Source: Acidobacteriota bacterium (GTDB lineage: Bacteria; Acidobacteriota; Thermoanaerobaculia; Gp7-AA8). From it: DNA of 64,000 nucleotides. Position numbers and translations under genes: made by a program. A model generated the notes under the pieces. That model was not told where the DNA came from, made no database searches, and saw only the letters and a program-made list of their open reading frames with translations. The stretch covers positions 1 through 64,000 of the forward strand of contig JAJXWV010000069.1 in NCBI GenBank assembly GCA_021781455.1, in the 5' to 3' direction. Positions 23,246-31,699 of the stretch are shown here, piece by piece (the stretch's first letter is position 1; every line of letters starts with the position of its first letter).

Positions 23246-23653
23246 TCAGCGGGCGTTAACAGTGCGATAGCCGTGCGCAATCCACGCTTCGATTCCGCCT
23301 TCGACGTGGACGACGTTGCGGAACCCGGCCACGGTGAGAAGCTTCGCCGCCAGGGAGCCGTCCGTCGAGCTCTCGCCGTAAACGAGCACGGTCTGGTTCT
23401 GGTACGGGAGCAGCTCGGGAAGCTGCTTCTCGATCGAGTCGAAGGGGGCGTTCAACGCGCCGGCGATGTGTCCTTCCGGTCCGTCGTAGGCGGCCGCGCT
23501 GCGGACGTCGATGACGACCACCTGCGAGGTGTCGCTGATCATTTCGCTGGCCACCGTGGGAGCCACCTCCGCGTAGCCTCCGCTGGTCATGGAGATTCCG
23601 ACCGTCCTGCAGCCGGCGAAGAGAATCAGAGTCAGCACTACCAGTCTCTTCAT
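23246..23653 (-). CDS. Rhodanese-like lipoprotein lacking the catalytic cysteine
   Basis: A 135-residue protein with a lipobox (LTLILFAGC, Cys15) and one rhodanese domain: VVVIDVRSAAAYDGPEGHIAGALNAPF is the standard entry. The active-site loop, normally C followed by a GxR pattern, reads VYGESSTDGS, so the nucleophilic Cys is missing. It is therefore more likely a binding or scaffolding protein than a sulfurtransferase. It could be cotranscribed with the DsbA-like gene. Confidence 0.8.
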   Translation of the reverse strand: MKRLVVLTLILFAGCRTVGISMTSGGYAEVAPTVASEMISDTSQVVVIDVRSAAAYDGPEGHIAGALNAPFDSIEKQLPELLPYQNQTVLVYGESSTDGSLAAKLLTVAGFRNVVHVEGGIEAWIAHGYRTVNAR

Positions 23654-23698
23654 TCGCGTTTCCTCTCTGCTTCCGAGGCGGCCCAGCTCCCGCCACCT

Positions 23699-23780
23699 GC
23701 AGGGACGCGCAGCAGCGCGTCCGCAGCCCTGGTCGGAGGGGCATGACGAGAGTTGCGGACGCGCTGCTGCGCGTCCCTAC
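23699..23780. repeat. Paired REP-like palindromes, family A
   Basis: AGGGACGCGCAGCAGCGCGT... (23699-23725) and its inverted partner TTGCGGACGCGCTGCTGCGC... (23753-23780) are separated by 27 bp, the same architecture as 3409-3493. Confidence 0.9.
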
Positions 23781-23801
23781 CTTCGGAATGACACAGGCCC
23801 G

Positions 23802-24863
23802 TCAAACGAACTCCAGATCGAATTCGGCGTGGACCTCGCCGACGACGTTTCCGACGATGTTGCGGACGGGCCAGTCGCGATAACGGTCCAGCTCGCGGCG
23901 GCCGTCGAGGTCGAGGCCGAGGAGCTGAAGTGTGCGCAGGACCACGGGATTGCGGCCGCGCGTCATCGAGCCGTCGTTGATCTTCAATGCGATTCCGATC
24001 GCGGCATCATCGGCGAGCCTCAGGCGTTCAGTCAATTCGCCGTTCAGCGACGACGACAAGGCCATGGCGTAGAAGCCTTCCGCCCCCTCCTTGCCCAGAA
24101 GATCGCCTCCGAACGCTTCCATCAGCGGTGTGGTCATGCTCCACGCGCCGGCAACGTACTGCGGAAACGAGGTCATCGACTCCACTACCGCAGCGGTGCT
24201 GTCGCTGTAGCGGTCGAGTGCCCCGGAATCGCCGCGGCCGGTGGCCATCAGCCGTGCATATGCGAACGCGGCGCGGTACAACGAGAGAAAGAACGCCGGC
24301 ACGCCGCAGCCATCGACCGCGATCGGGATCTCGTCGGGACTCACTCCGGCGAAATCGGCAAGGATCGAACGGATGAGCACCTGTAGCGGGTGGTCGGGAT
24401 CGATGTACTGCGTGGACGGAGCGTCCATGGCCTGTGTCGCCAGCAGCATTCCGGCGTGCTTTCCGGAGCAGTTGTTGTGCAGCGGCGACGGTTCCTCGCC
24501 GGAGGCCCTCAGGTCGGCGGCCGCCTTCTCCTCGAACGGCATGTGCGCGCCGCAGAGCAGGTCTGCCTCGTCGAACTCTCCCTTGCGCAGAAGGGCCGCG
24601 GCGATGGAGACGTGTTTTGGCTCACCGCCGTGCGACCCACACATCAGAGCGACCTCCTCGCCGGCCAGATCGTAATCGTCGACTCCGCCGTACTCGAGCA
24701 GGGGAATGGCCTGGAACGGCTTGGCCGCGGAGCGAAGGCAGGTGCGGAGGTTCGGATCGCCGGCGAACGCCAGCAGGTGGCCCGTGGCGTCGACGACCGC
24801 GATCGAGCCGGTGTGGAACGATTCGAGGTAGGCGCCCCGGTACACGTTCGCCAGGCGTTGCAT
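23802..24863 (-). CDS. Asparaginase of the Rhizobium-type (AnsA/asparaginase II) family
   Basis: A 353-residue protein resembling the thermolabile rhizobial L-asparaginase family, unrelated to the E. coli AnsB fold. Key segments are RSAAKPFQAIPLL (Ser-Lys active-site region), MCGSHGGEPKHV, LHNNCSGKHAGML with the conserved zinc-ligand-like Cys, DGCGVPAFFLSL and MTSFPQYVAG. It hydrolyses L-asparagine to aspartate and ammonia in the cytosol. TAAACT lies nine bases before the ATG, the pattern seen at other genes here. Confidence 0.88.
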   Translation of the reverse strand: MQRLANVYRGAYLESFHTGSIAVVDATGHLLAFAGDPNLRTCLRSAAKPFQAIPLLEYGGVDDYDLAGEEVALMCGSHGGEPKHVSIAAALLRKGEFDEADLLCGAHMPFEEKAAADLRASGEEPSPLHNNCSGKHAGMLLATQAMDAPSTQYIDPDHPLQVLIRSILADFAGVSPDEIPIAVDGCGVPAFFLSLYRAAFAYARLMATGRGDSGALDRYSDSTAAVVESMTSFPQYVAGAWSMTTPLMEAFGGDLLGKEGAEGFYAMALSSSLNGELTERLRLADDAAIGIALKINDGSMTRGRNPVVLRTLQLLGLDLDGRRELDRYRDWPVRNIVGNVVGEVHAEFDLEFV

Positions 24864-24902
24864 TGGGCAGAGAGTTTATCGCGAGTGGGACACCGATCTG
24901 GT

Positions 24903-24980
24903 CTCGCGGTTGCGCGGTTGCGCGGTTCCGCGGTCATCCACCCCGCCGGAACCGCGCAACCACGGAACCGCGTAACCGCC
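24903..24980. repeat. Octamer array CGGTTGCG facing its inverted copy
   Basis: Three tandem copies of CGGTTGCG/CGGTTCCG are followed by GGAACCGCGCAACCACGGAA, the reverse complement. It lies between the asparaginase and STAS genes; a related array is at 27471-27570. Confidence 0.85.
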
Positions 24981-24981
24981 G

Positions 24982-25341
24982 TCAACCAGCTTTCGCCGGT
25001 GTCCCGCTCTCCGCGGCGACGGCCTCCTCCTCGGTGTTGTAGATCCTGAACACGGCATCGAGCTTGGCCAGCTTGAGCAGCTTCTGGATCCGTTCCGAAG
25101 GGTTGACCAGGATCAGTTTGCGGTTCTGAGTGGTGAACTTCCCGAGATAGCCGACCAGCTCGCCGATACCAGTCGAGTCGATGTAGTCGATCTTCGTGAA
25201 GTCGATGATGACGTTCGAGCTTTCGTTCCTGAGCACGTTCTCGAGAGCCGACGAGAAGAACTCCGCGCTCTCACCGAGCTTGATGAGGCCTTCCACGTAA
25301 AGAATCGTGAAGTTTTCGACGTGCTTCTTTTCGACGATCAC
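24982..25341 (-). CDS. STAS-domain anti-sigma-factor antagonist
   Basis: A 119-residue SpoIIAA/RsbV-like protein. The STAS core VENFTILYVEGLIKLGES, NVIIDFTKIDYIDSTGIGEL and KLILVNPSERIQKLLKLAKL is intact, with the phosphorylatable Ser in DSTGIGEL. It would bind an anti-sigma kinase when unphosphorylated. A SpoIIE-type phosphatase that could reactivate such a protein is encoded at 61326-62528; the kinase partner is not in the window. The C-terminal end abuts the octamer array. Confidence 0.9.
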   Translation of the reverse strand: MIVEKKHVENFTILYVEGLIKLGESAEFFSSALENVLRNESSNVIIDFTKIDYIDSTGIGELVGYLGKFTTQNRKLILVNPSERIQKLLKLAKLDAVFRIYNTEEEAVAAESGTPAKAG

Positions 25342-25419
25342 ACAGCCTCCGGTCTTACGGATTCAAGCACAGCAAATTGGGGGCCACCGGGGTCAACCGA
25401 GCGTGAGCGGGCAGTCGTT

Positions 25420-25539
25420 GTCATTCCGAGCGTCAGCGAGGAATCTGGGAGGGCGGGTGGCGCGCCTCATGAGCGGTTTCAGCACACTCAGCGCGCCGCC
25501 CCTTCCCCCAGATCCCTCGCTAACGCTTCTAGGATGACA
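25420..25539. repeat. Inverted repeat, GTCATTCCGAG type
   Basis: GTCATTCCGAGCGTCAGCGA...GAATCTGGG is followed about 50 bp later by CCCAGATCCCTCGCTAACGC...GGATGAC. It is related in style to family B but distinct in sequence. It lies between the STAS and fabF genes. Confidence 0.8.
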
Positions 25540-26743
25540 AGACGCTGCCCGCTCGTACCGCCACCACGGCGTTCATGCCGCCGAAGCCAAACGAGTTCGA
25601 CAGAAAGTATTGGGCGCTCCCGGCGCGGGGGGCGTTCGGCACGTAGTCGAGGTCGCATTCGGGATCCGGCCTGTCGAGATTGATGGTCGGCGGAATCACG
25701 CCGGCGCTGAGCGCGATGAGCGACGTCGCGATCTCGATGGCTCCGCTGGCTCCCATGGCGTGGCCGTGCATCGACTTCGTGGAGCTGACCGGGATCCTTC
25801 GGGCATGGTCGCCGAACACGGCCTTGATGGCGCGAGTCTCAGTGGCGTCGTTTGCGAGCGTGGCTGTGCCGTGTGCATTGATGTAACCGACCTCCCGCGG
25901 ATCGATCGAGCCGTCGGCGAGCGCCATGCGCATGGCGCGGGCGGCGCCGTCCGCGGAAGGATCGGTGAGGTGCCCGGCATCGCTCGTGGCGCCAACCCCC
26001 AGGATCTCGCCGAGGACCGGTTGGCCGCGCCGGAGCGCATTCTCGAGCGACTCCAGCACGAACACCGCCGCCCCCTCCGAGAGCACCAGACCCTTCCGGT
26101 CGGCGCTGAAGGGACGGCAGGCTCTGGCGGGATCGTCGTCGGCGGCCAGAACGCGCATCGACTCCCAGGCCCGGATGATCCCGAACGTCAGCGGCGCGTC
26201 GGCCCCGCCCGCGAACATGGCGTCGGCCTGTCCGCTGCGGATGGCCAGTGCAGCCAGGCCGATCGCGTGGGCGCTCGAAGCGCAGGCGGAGACGACGGCA
26301 TAGGCGACACCCTTCGCGCCGTACTTCGTCGAGATCGCGCTGGCGGCGGCGTTGTACATCGACCATGGAATCGTCGTGGGCATCACTCGTGTCGTGCCCT
26401 CTTTGTAGATGCGCTTGTATCCGGCGTCCGACGTCTCACATCCACCGAGGCCGGTGCCGATGAGGCAGCCGCAGCGGTCTGGATCGATGCCGAGCGCAGA
26501 GAAGTTCGCCTGCGAGGCGGCTTCTTCCGCGGCGATCAGCGCTAAACGGGTGAAGCGGTCATGCCCGCGATGCAGCCCCTCGTGCGCCGGTGCCGGCACT
26601 TCGCCGCCGATCCGGCAGCTCAGCTGCGTGGCGTCGATGCTCTCCAGCCAGCGGATTCCGCTGCGCGCGTTGCGCACCGCGTCGAGGGTCTCCGCCGCGC
26701 CATTGCCGAGACAGCTGACGATGCCGATTCCGGTGATGGCCAC
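25529..26743 (-). CDS. Beta-ketoacyl-ACP synthase II-type condensing enzyme
   Basis: About 404 residues. It condenses malonyl-ACP with acyl-ACP in fatty-acid or related elongation. Segments RVAITGIGIVSCLGNG, VSACASSAHAIG (nucleophilic Cys), INAHGTATLAND and SMHGHAMGASGA (the two His) give a complete Cys-His-His site, and SNSFGFGGMNAVV closes the fold. There is no ATG near the expected N-terminus; GTG 26743 is used, because the upstream frame reads into the AATTGAG array. It directly follows an ACP gene on the same strand, as in FabF-AcpP units. Confidence 0.9.
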   Translation of the reverse strand: MAITGIGIVSCLGNGAAETLDAVRNARSGIRWLESIDATQLSCRIGGEVPAPAHEGLHRGHDRFTRLALIAAEEAASQANFSALGIDPDRCGCLIGTGLGGCETSDAGYKRIYKEGTTRVMPTTIPWSMYNAAASAISTKYGAKGVAYAVVSACASSAHAIGLAALAIRSGQADAMFAGGADAPLTFGIIRAWESMRVLAADDDPARACRPFSADRKGLVLSEGAAVFVLESLENALRRGQPVLGEILGVGATSDAGHLTDPSADGAARAMRMALADGSIDPREVGYINAHGTATLANDATETRAIKAVFGDHARRIPVSSTKSMHGHAMGASGAIEIATSLIALSAGVIPPTINLDRPDPECDLDYVPNAPRAGSAQYFLSNSFGFGGMNAVVAVRAGSVLSS

Positions 26744-26757
26744 GCGGCGGCGGGGAG

Positions 26758-26829
26758 GAATTGAGAATTGAGAATTGAGAATTGAGAGAGTCACGCCGGT
26801 TGCACTTTCTCGCTTCTCACTTCTCAATT
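26758..26829. repeat. Heptamer array AATTGAG at the acpP-fabF border
   Basis: Four copies of GAATTGA are followed after ~30 bp by CTTCTCACTTCTCAATTTTC in reverse complement. On the minus strand it includes the last codons and stop of acpP and occupies the fabF leader. Confidence 0.85.
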
Positions 26830-27068
26830 TTCAGTTCCGCGGCGACCGCGTCGGCCATGTCTGCGAAGGTCTTCATGCTCCGGGCACGGCCGTCGGGAAT
26901 ATGGATGCCGAACTCTTCCTCGATGGCGAAGAGGATGGTCAGCGCGTCGAGCGAGTCGATGCCGGCGTCGGCCAGGGAAGTCTCGGGCGCGAGCTTGTCC
27001 TCAGGGATCGTCTTTTCCTTTCGAACGATGGCGATCAGCCTCGCGTCGAGCTCGGAACGTGTCATCAC
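26817..27068 (-). CDS. Acyl carrier protein
   Basis: An 83-residue ACP with the phosphopantetheine attachment Ser39 in DAGIDSLDALTILFAIEEEF. Acidic helices and the length fit AcpP-type carriers. Its C-terminal LKIEK is encoded by the start of the repeat array. It sits immediately before fabF, so both probably serve the same elongation pathway. TATCAT lies about ten bases before the ATG. Confidence 0.9.
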   Translation of the reverse strand: MMTRSELDARLIAIVRKEKTIPEDKLAPETSLADAGIDSLDALTILFAIEEEFGIHIPDGRARSMKTFADMADAVAAELKIEK

Positions 27069-27123
27069 GATCGTTATGATAGCCGCGGCGCTCGAAAGTG
27101 ACGGCGCCGCGCGAAGGCGACGA

Positions 27124-27468
27124 ATGCCGAAAAAGCGTTATCCGGCGATCTACGCAGCGTGGATCGCCCTCTGCACCATCCTCTTCTTCGGACTCTCCGG
27201 AGCCGAGGACCCGTCGCGCCGCCACGGCCGGATCCTCAGCAACGATGCCGGCCGGATGGCGCAGCAGATTGCGCAGAAGAGCCATCGCAGCTGGCGCGGT
27301 TACGACGTCGTCCACGTCGCCTACGCCTCACGCGCCGAAGGACAACCCGAGCCACGGTGGATCGTTCTCCTCGACGGCGAGCCGCGCACCGCGTTGCACA
27401 AGGCCATCGTCGTCGAGCTCCGCGCCAGCGACGGCGCACTCGTGCGGATCCGCAGACCGGTCGAGTGA
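27124..27468 (+). CDS. Hypothetical single-TM protein
   Basis: A 114-residue protein with a short basic start (MPKKRYPA) and one hydrophobic helix (IYAAWIALCTILFFGLSGA), followed by ~85 polar residues (RWIVLLDGEPRTALHKAIVV). It is probably anchored in the inner membrane with the domain outside. No family is recognised. It is divergent from acpP. Confidence 0.55.
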   Translation: MPKKRYPAIYAAWIALCTILFFGLSGAEDPSRRHGRILSNDAGRMAQQIAQKSHRSWRGYDVVHVAYASRAEGQPEPRWIVLLDGEPRTALHKAIVVELRASDGALVRIRRPVE

Positions 27469-27470
27469 TC

Positions 27471-27570
27471 AGAGGGTTGCGCGGTTGCGAGGTTGCGCGG
27501 TTCCGCGGTGTTCGACTGGCCAGATTGCGTTCGCGCAACCGCGGAACTGCGGAACCGCGTAACCGCGGAA
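27471..27570. repeat. Octamer-type array GCGGTTGC facing its inverted copy
   Basis: GGGTTGCGCGGTTGCGAGGT...GCGGTTCCGCGG is followed by CGCAACCGCGGAACTGCGGA and ACCGCGTAACCGCGG in reverse complement. It fills the space before the mutS promoter. Confidence 0.85.
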
Positions 27571-27597
27571 CCCGTTCATCATCGACAGTCGATCATT

Positions 27598-27603
27598 CAT
27601 AAT
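27598..27603 (+). promoter_or_regulatory. -10-like box CATAAT just before mutS
   Basis: CATAAT ends seven bases before the mutS ATG; the intervening CCCCCCA cannot act as a Shine-Dalgarno site. A leaderless transcript is predicted. Confidence 0.5.
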
Positions 27604-27610
27604 CCCCCCA

Positions 27611-30217
27611 ATGTCCCGCCCCAGGCTCACGCCGATGCTCGAGCAGTATTTCGAGATCAAGCGGCAGGTTCCGGACGCCATCCTCCTCTACCGGCTCGGC
27701 GACTTCTACGAGATGTTTTTCGAAGACGCGGAGAAGGCCGCACCGCTGCTCGACCTCGTGCTGACCGCGCGCAACAAAGGCCAGGACCACGAGGCGCCGA
27801 TGTGCGGGGTGCCGTACCACGCCGCCGACGGGTACATCGCCAAACTGGTGAAGAACGGCCTGCGCGTGGCGATCTGCGAGCAGGTCGAGGATCCGGCCGT
27901 GGCGAAGGGCCTCGTGCGGCGCGAGATCGTCCGCATCGTGACGCCGGGGACCGCCACCGAAAGCTCGATCGTGGAGCGGGAAAGCTGTTACCTGCTCTCG
28001 CTCGTGCCGGACGGCGAGAGCATCGGTGCGGCTTACCTCGACGTTTCCACGGGTGATTTCTTCGTGACGTCGTATCGGTCTCTGGACGACACCCGGCTGG
28101 TCGATGACGTGGCCCGGCTGGGACCGCGCGAGGCGATCTTCCCGCGCGAAGGGTCGGCGCAGGACGGGCTCTCATCGGAATCGATCGTACGCCTCGGTCT
28201 GGCCGCGACGGGCGTGGAGCCGTCGCTGTTCGAGCCTTCCGGTTCGCGCGAGTACCTGGCGCGTCACTTTCGCACTCAATCGCTGCGAGGTTTCGGTCTC
28301 GAGGACGACGAGGGGCGTGTGGCCGCTGCCGGCGCTGCGCTGCGTTATGCCGCGGCCAGCCACAAGCGCGAGCTCGATCACGTGCAGTCGCTGCGCGTCG
28401 ACAACGACGCCGATTTTCTCCAGCTCGACGCCGCCACGCTTGCCAATCTGGAGGTGCTGGAGTCGCGTGATGCCGGCCGGCCGCGGGCCACGCTGTGGAG
28501 CGTGGTCAACGCAACGCGCTCGGCGATGGGCGGTCGGATGCTGCGGCGATGGATCACCCGTCCCCTGAAGGGCCGCGAGACGATTTTCGAGCGGCATGAT
28601 GCCGTCGACGAGCTGACGCGATCGCGTCCCGTGCTCGAGCAGATGACCGCGAGGCTCTCCGAGATCGCGGACCTCGAGCGCATCGCCTCGCGGGTGACTC
28701 TCCGCAGCGCCACCCCCCGCGAATGCCTCACCCTCGGTGACTCGCTGCGGGCCGTGGCTGCGCTGCGGCAAGGCATGCGCGGCCTGCAGGGACCGCTGCT
28801 CACCCGCGTCCGCGAGGCCCTCGATCCGCTGGAGAATGTGGTCGCGCAGCTGGAGTCGACGATTGACCTGGATGCTCCGGCCGTTCTCCGCGACGGCGGC
28901 GTCATCCGCAGCGGAGTCGACACCGAGCTCGACCAGCTGCGCGCCATCGCCCACGACTCCAAGTCGATCCTCGTCTCCATCGAGGCCCGCGAGAAGGAAC
29001 GCACCGGCATCGGCTCGCTCAAGATCCGCTTCAACTCGGTGTTCGGCTACTACATCGAGGTCTCCAAATCGAATCTCGCCAAGGTGCCGTCCGACTACAT
29101 CCGCAAGCAGACCCTCGTGAACGCCGAGCGCTTCATCACGCTTGACCTCAAGGAGCTCGAGGAGAAGATCGTCGGGGCGGAGGAGAAGTCGATCCAGATC
29201 GAGCTGCGGCTGTACGACGAATTGCTGGCTGCCATCGCCAGGGGCAGCGCGGCCATTCTCGCCACGGCGCGGGCAGTGGGGGAGGTCGACGCCATCGTTT
29301 CCCTGGCCACGATCGCGATCCGGAACCGTTACGTCCGCGCCACCCTGACGGAAGACGCGGAGATCTCGATCGAAGACGGCCGTCACCCGGTCATCGAGCA
29401 GATCACGGCAGAGCGCTTCATTCCCAACAGCAGCGACATCCACCGCGACCGCAACGGGATCCAGGTCATCACCGGGCCGAACATGGGCGGCAAGTCGACG
29501 TACCTGCGCCAGGTCGCGCTGATCGTACTGCTGAACCAGGCCGGCTCGTTCGTTCCTGCCTCGAGCGCGCGGCTGGGCGTGTTCGACCGGATCTTCACCC
29601 GGGTGGGCGCTTCCGACCAGCTGGCCCGCGGCGAATCGACGTTCATGGTGGAGATGCACGAGACGGCGAACATCCTCAACAACGCCACCGCCCAGTCGCT
29701 GATCATCCTCGACGAGGTGGGACGGGGAACGGCCACCTTCGACGGCCTTTCGCTGGCGTGGGCGATCATCGAGTTCCTGCACGACAGCGCCTCGCGGTCG
29801 GGCATCACGCTGTTCGCCACGCACTACCACGAGGTCACGGACCTGGCCAAGACGCGGCCGCGCGTGGCCAACTACAACGTTGCGGTCAAGGAATGGAACG
29901 ACCAGATCATCTTCCTGCGCAAGGTCGTGCCGGGGGCCGCGGACAAGAGCTACGGCATCCAGGTGGCGAAGCTCGCCGGAATTCCGCGTTCGGTGATCGA
30001 CCGGGCCCACGAGATCCTGTCGACGCTGGAGCGGAAAGAGCGCGCCATGGTCGAGGAAACGCGCGGCCATGCGCCGGTGTCGAGCCGGCAGATGTCGCTC
30101 TTCGATTCGAATGAGCAGGACGTGCTGAACGCCCTGCGCGCCATGCAGATCGAGATGCTATCGCCGATCGACGCCCTGAACCGGCTCAACGAGCTGAAGG
30201 GAAAGCTCGGGACGTAG
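27611..30217 (+). CDS. DNA mismatch repair protein MutS
   Basis: An 868-residue MutS1. The N-terminal mismatch-recognition motif is GDFYEMFFEDA (the Phe-Tyr-Glu wedge), the connector, lever and clamp domains follow, and the ATPase has GPNMGGKSTYLRQ near residue 622, then ESTFMVEMHETANIL, LIILDEVGRGTATFDGLSLA and LFATHYHEV. The C-terminal helix-turn-helix dimerisation segment ends the protein. It binds mismatches and small loops and recruits MutL; mutL is not in the window. Confidence 0.97.
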   Translation: MSRPRLTPMLEQYFEIKRQVPDAILLYRLGDFYEMFFEDAEKAAPLLDLVLTARNKGQDHEAPMCGVPYHAADGYIAKLVKNGLRVAICEQVEDPAVAKGLVRREIVRIVTPGTATESSIVERESCYLLSLVPDGESIGAAYLDVSTGDFFVTSYRSLDDTRLVDDVARLGPREAIFPREGSAQDGLSSESIVRLGLAATGVEPSLFEPSGSREYLARHFRTQSLRGFGLEDDEGRVAAAGAALRYAAASHKRELDHVQSLRVDNDADFLQLDAATLANLEVLESRDAGRPRATLWSVVNATRSAMGGRMLRRWITRPLKGRETIFERHDAVDELTRSRPVLEQMTARLSEIADLERIASRVTLRSATPRECLTLGDSLRAVAALRQGMRGLQGPLLTRVREALDPLENVVAQLESTIDLDAPAVLRDGGVIRSGVDTELDQLRAIAHDSKSILVSIEAREKERTGIGSLKIRFNSVFGYYIEVSKSNLAKVPSDYIRKQTLVNAERFITLDLKELEEKIVGAEEKSIQIELRLYDELLAAIARGSAAILATARAVGEVDAIVSLATIAIRNRYVRATLTEDAEISIEDGRHPVIEQITAERFIPNSSDIHRDRNGIQVITGPNMGGKSTYLRQVALIVLLNQAGSFVPASSARLGVFDRIFTRVGASDQLARGESTFMVEMHETANILNNATAQSLIILDEVGRGTATFDGLSLAWAIIEFLHDSASRSGITLFATHYHEVTDLAKTRPRVANYNVAVKEWNDQIIFLRKVVPGAADKSYGIQVAKLAGIPRSVIDRAHEILSTLERKERAMVEETRGHAPVSSRQMSLFDSNEQDVLNALRAMQIEMLSPIDALNRLNELKGKLGT

Positions 30218-30222
30218 AAGTT

Positions 30223-30391
30223 CCGTCACTCCGAGCCGGCGGAACCGCGGGGGCGGGCGTGTGGGCGCGAGCGGTAAAGCGCGGCGAAGAGTCTCTTACC
30301 GGGACGATTTACCGGGTTGAGACTCTTCGCCGCGCTCCGCCGCTCCACCTGCCCACCCTCCCATGCGGCTTCGCCGGCTCGGAGTGACGGG
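30223..30391. repeat. Large inverted repeat, family B copy 2
   Basis: CCGTCACTCCGAGCCGGCGG...GCGCGGCGAAGAGTCTCTTA on the left and GAGACTCTTCGCCGCGCTCC...GCCGGCTCGGAGTGACGG on the right. It lies between mutS and nagZ, and its right end is 38 bases before the nagZ start. Confidence 0.9.
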
Positions 30392-30415
30392 AGTCCGGCC
30401 GCGCATCCCCTTTGC

Positions 30416-30421
30416 TACCAT
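30416..30421 (+). promoter_or_regulatory. -10-like box TACCAT just before nagZ
   Basis: TACCAT ends seven bases before GTG 30429. It follows the TAnnnT pattern seen before other genes in this window. Confidence 0.4.
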
Positions 30422-30428
30422 CCCACCC

Positions 30429-31583
30429 GTGCCTGACTACGACATCCTCGGCATCGGCCTCACCGGAAAATCGCTGACCCCCCTCGAGCGCCACCTCCTG
30501 CAGCAGCAGTCGCCGTACGCGGTGGTCCTGTTCGGACGCAATGTCGGATCGGCCGAGGAGCTGCGCGAGCTGGCGCGCGAGATCAAGGCCGTTTCGAAGA
30601 CGCCGCCCGTGCTGATGATCGACGAGGAAGGGGGGCGCGTGGACCGGCTGCGCCACCTCATCCCGGGCCTGCCGAGCGCCGAGGCCTTCGCGGAAGGGGA
30701 GAGACCGCGAGAGCTGAGCGAGTGGTTTGGCAGGGTGATCGGCCAGGCCCTGCGCTTCTTCGACATCGAGATCGACCTCGCGCCCGTGGTCGACATCCGC
30801 GGCAGCAGCGCACCGAAGGGCCTCGAGCGCCGCACCTTCGGCACCGATGTGAAGACGGTCGTCGATCTCGCAGGCGCGTTCATGCGCGGTCTGCACTCGG
30901 CCGGCACGGCTTCCTGTCTCAAACATTTTCCAGGCATCGGAGTCGGCTCGGCAGACCCGCACTACGGAGCCACCGTCATCGACATTCCGGCCGACGAGCT
31001 CCTTCGCCGCGATCTCGTTCCGTTCCGCGTCCTCGCCAACGAAGCAGGCGCGGTCATGATCGGCCACGGGACGTATCCGCAGCTCGACGATCCCGATGTC
31101 CCGGCCACGCTGAGCCGTCGCCTTGCGCACGATCTGCTCCGCGGCGAGCTTCGATTCGACGGCATCGCAGTCAGCGACGACATGGAAATGCATGCCGTCT
31201 CGGACCTCGGGTCGTACGAGCACATCTATGAATCAGCGCTCATGGCCGGGAACGACGTCGTCCTCTTCTGCAGCCACATCGAGCGCGTCCGTGACCTGCA
31301 ACTGTTCATGAACAAACGGGTCGCGGAAGACGCGCGAGTGCACGCCCAGTTCGACATCGCCGTGGCACGGTGCGAGAGATATCGCGCACATTGCAGCCGG
31401 CTTCGCAACGAGTCCGGACCGCCATTCGCGTCATTCGACGACCTCGTGGCCGAGGCCACGCGGTTCATCGAGGTATTCGAGCAGACGCGCCCGCAACGGG
31501 AGAGCGTGGTCCCTGATGAAGACCGCCGCAAGGGTCCGCGGAAACCGGGCAAGGGACACACCGGCCGCGAAGAATGGACGTGA
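30429..31583 (+). CDS. Beta-N-acetylhexosaminidase (GH3, NagZ-like)
   Basis: A 384-residue single-domain GH3 enzyme that removes N-acetylglucosamine from muropeptides in cell-wall recycling. PVLMIDEEGGRVDRLRHL and KHFPGIGVGSADPHYGATV are the NagZ signatures, and VSDDMEMHAVSDLGSYE carries the Asp nucleophile. There is no signal peptide, as expected for the cytosolic enzyme. GTG 30429 is chosen because upstream codons come from the repeat. The C-terminal tail is basic (RKGPRKPGKGHTGREE), which is not part of the fold. Confidence 0.9.
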   Translation: MPDYDILGIGLTGKSLTPLERHLLQQQSPYAVVLFGRNVGSAEELRELAREIKAVSKTPPVLMIDEEGGRVDRLRHLIPGLPSAEAFAEGERPRELSEWFGRVIGQALRFFDIEIDLAPVVDIRGSSAPKGLERRTFGTDVKTVVDLAGAFMRGLHSAGTASCLKHFPGIGVGSADPHYGATVIDIPADELLRRDLVPFRVLANEAGAVMIGHGTYPQLDDPDVPATLSRRLAHDLLRGELRFDGIAVSDDMEMHAVSDLGSYEHIYESALMAGNDVVLFCSHIERVRDLQLFMNKRVAEDARVHAQFDIAVARCERYRAHCSRLRNESGPPFASFDDLVAEATRFIEVFEQTRPQRESVVPDEDRRKGPRKPGKGHTGREEWT

Positions 31584-31588
31584 TCCGT

Positions 31589-31664
31589 TTGCGGATTGCG
31601 AGTTGCGGATTGCGAGTTGCGGATTGCGAATTGCCGATTGCGAATTGCAGATTGCGGGTTGCGG
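31589..31664. repeat. Heptamer array GATTGCG
   Basis: About ten tandem copies of GATTGCG/AGTTGCG/AATTGCR follow the nagZ stop. Unlike most other arrays here, no inverted arm is adjacent. Confidence 0.9.
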
Positions 31665-31699
31665 CGCTCCGACCTTTCAGTGGGTCAAGAATCGCCGCT

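Noticed and set aside
28172-30070. Long minus-strand frame opposite mutS
   Set aside because: Antisense shadow of a complete MutS; no recognisable domain.
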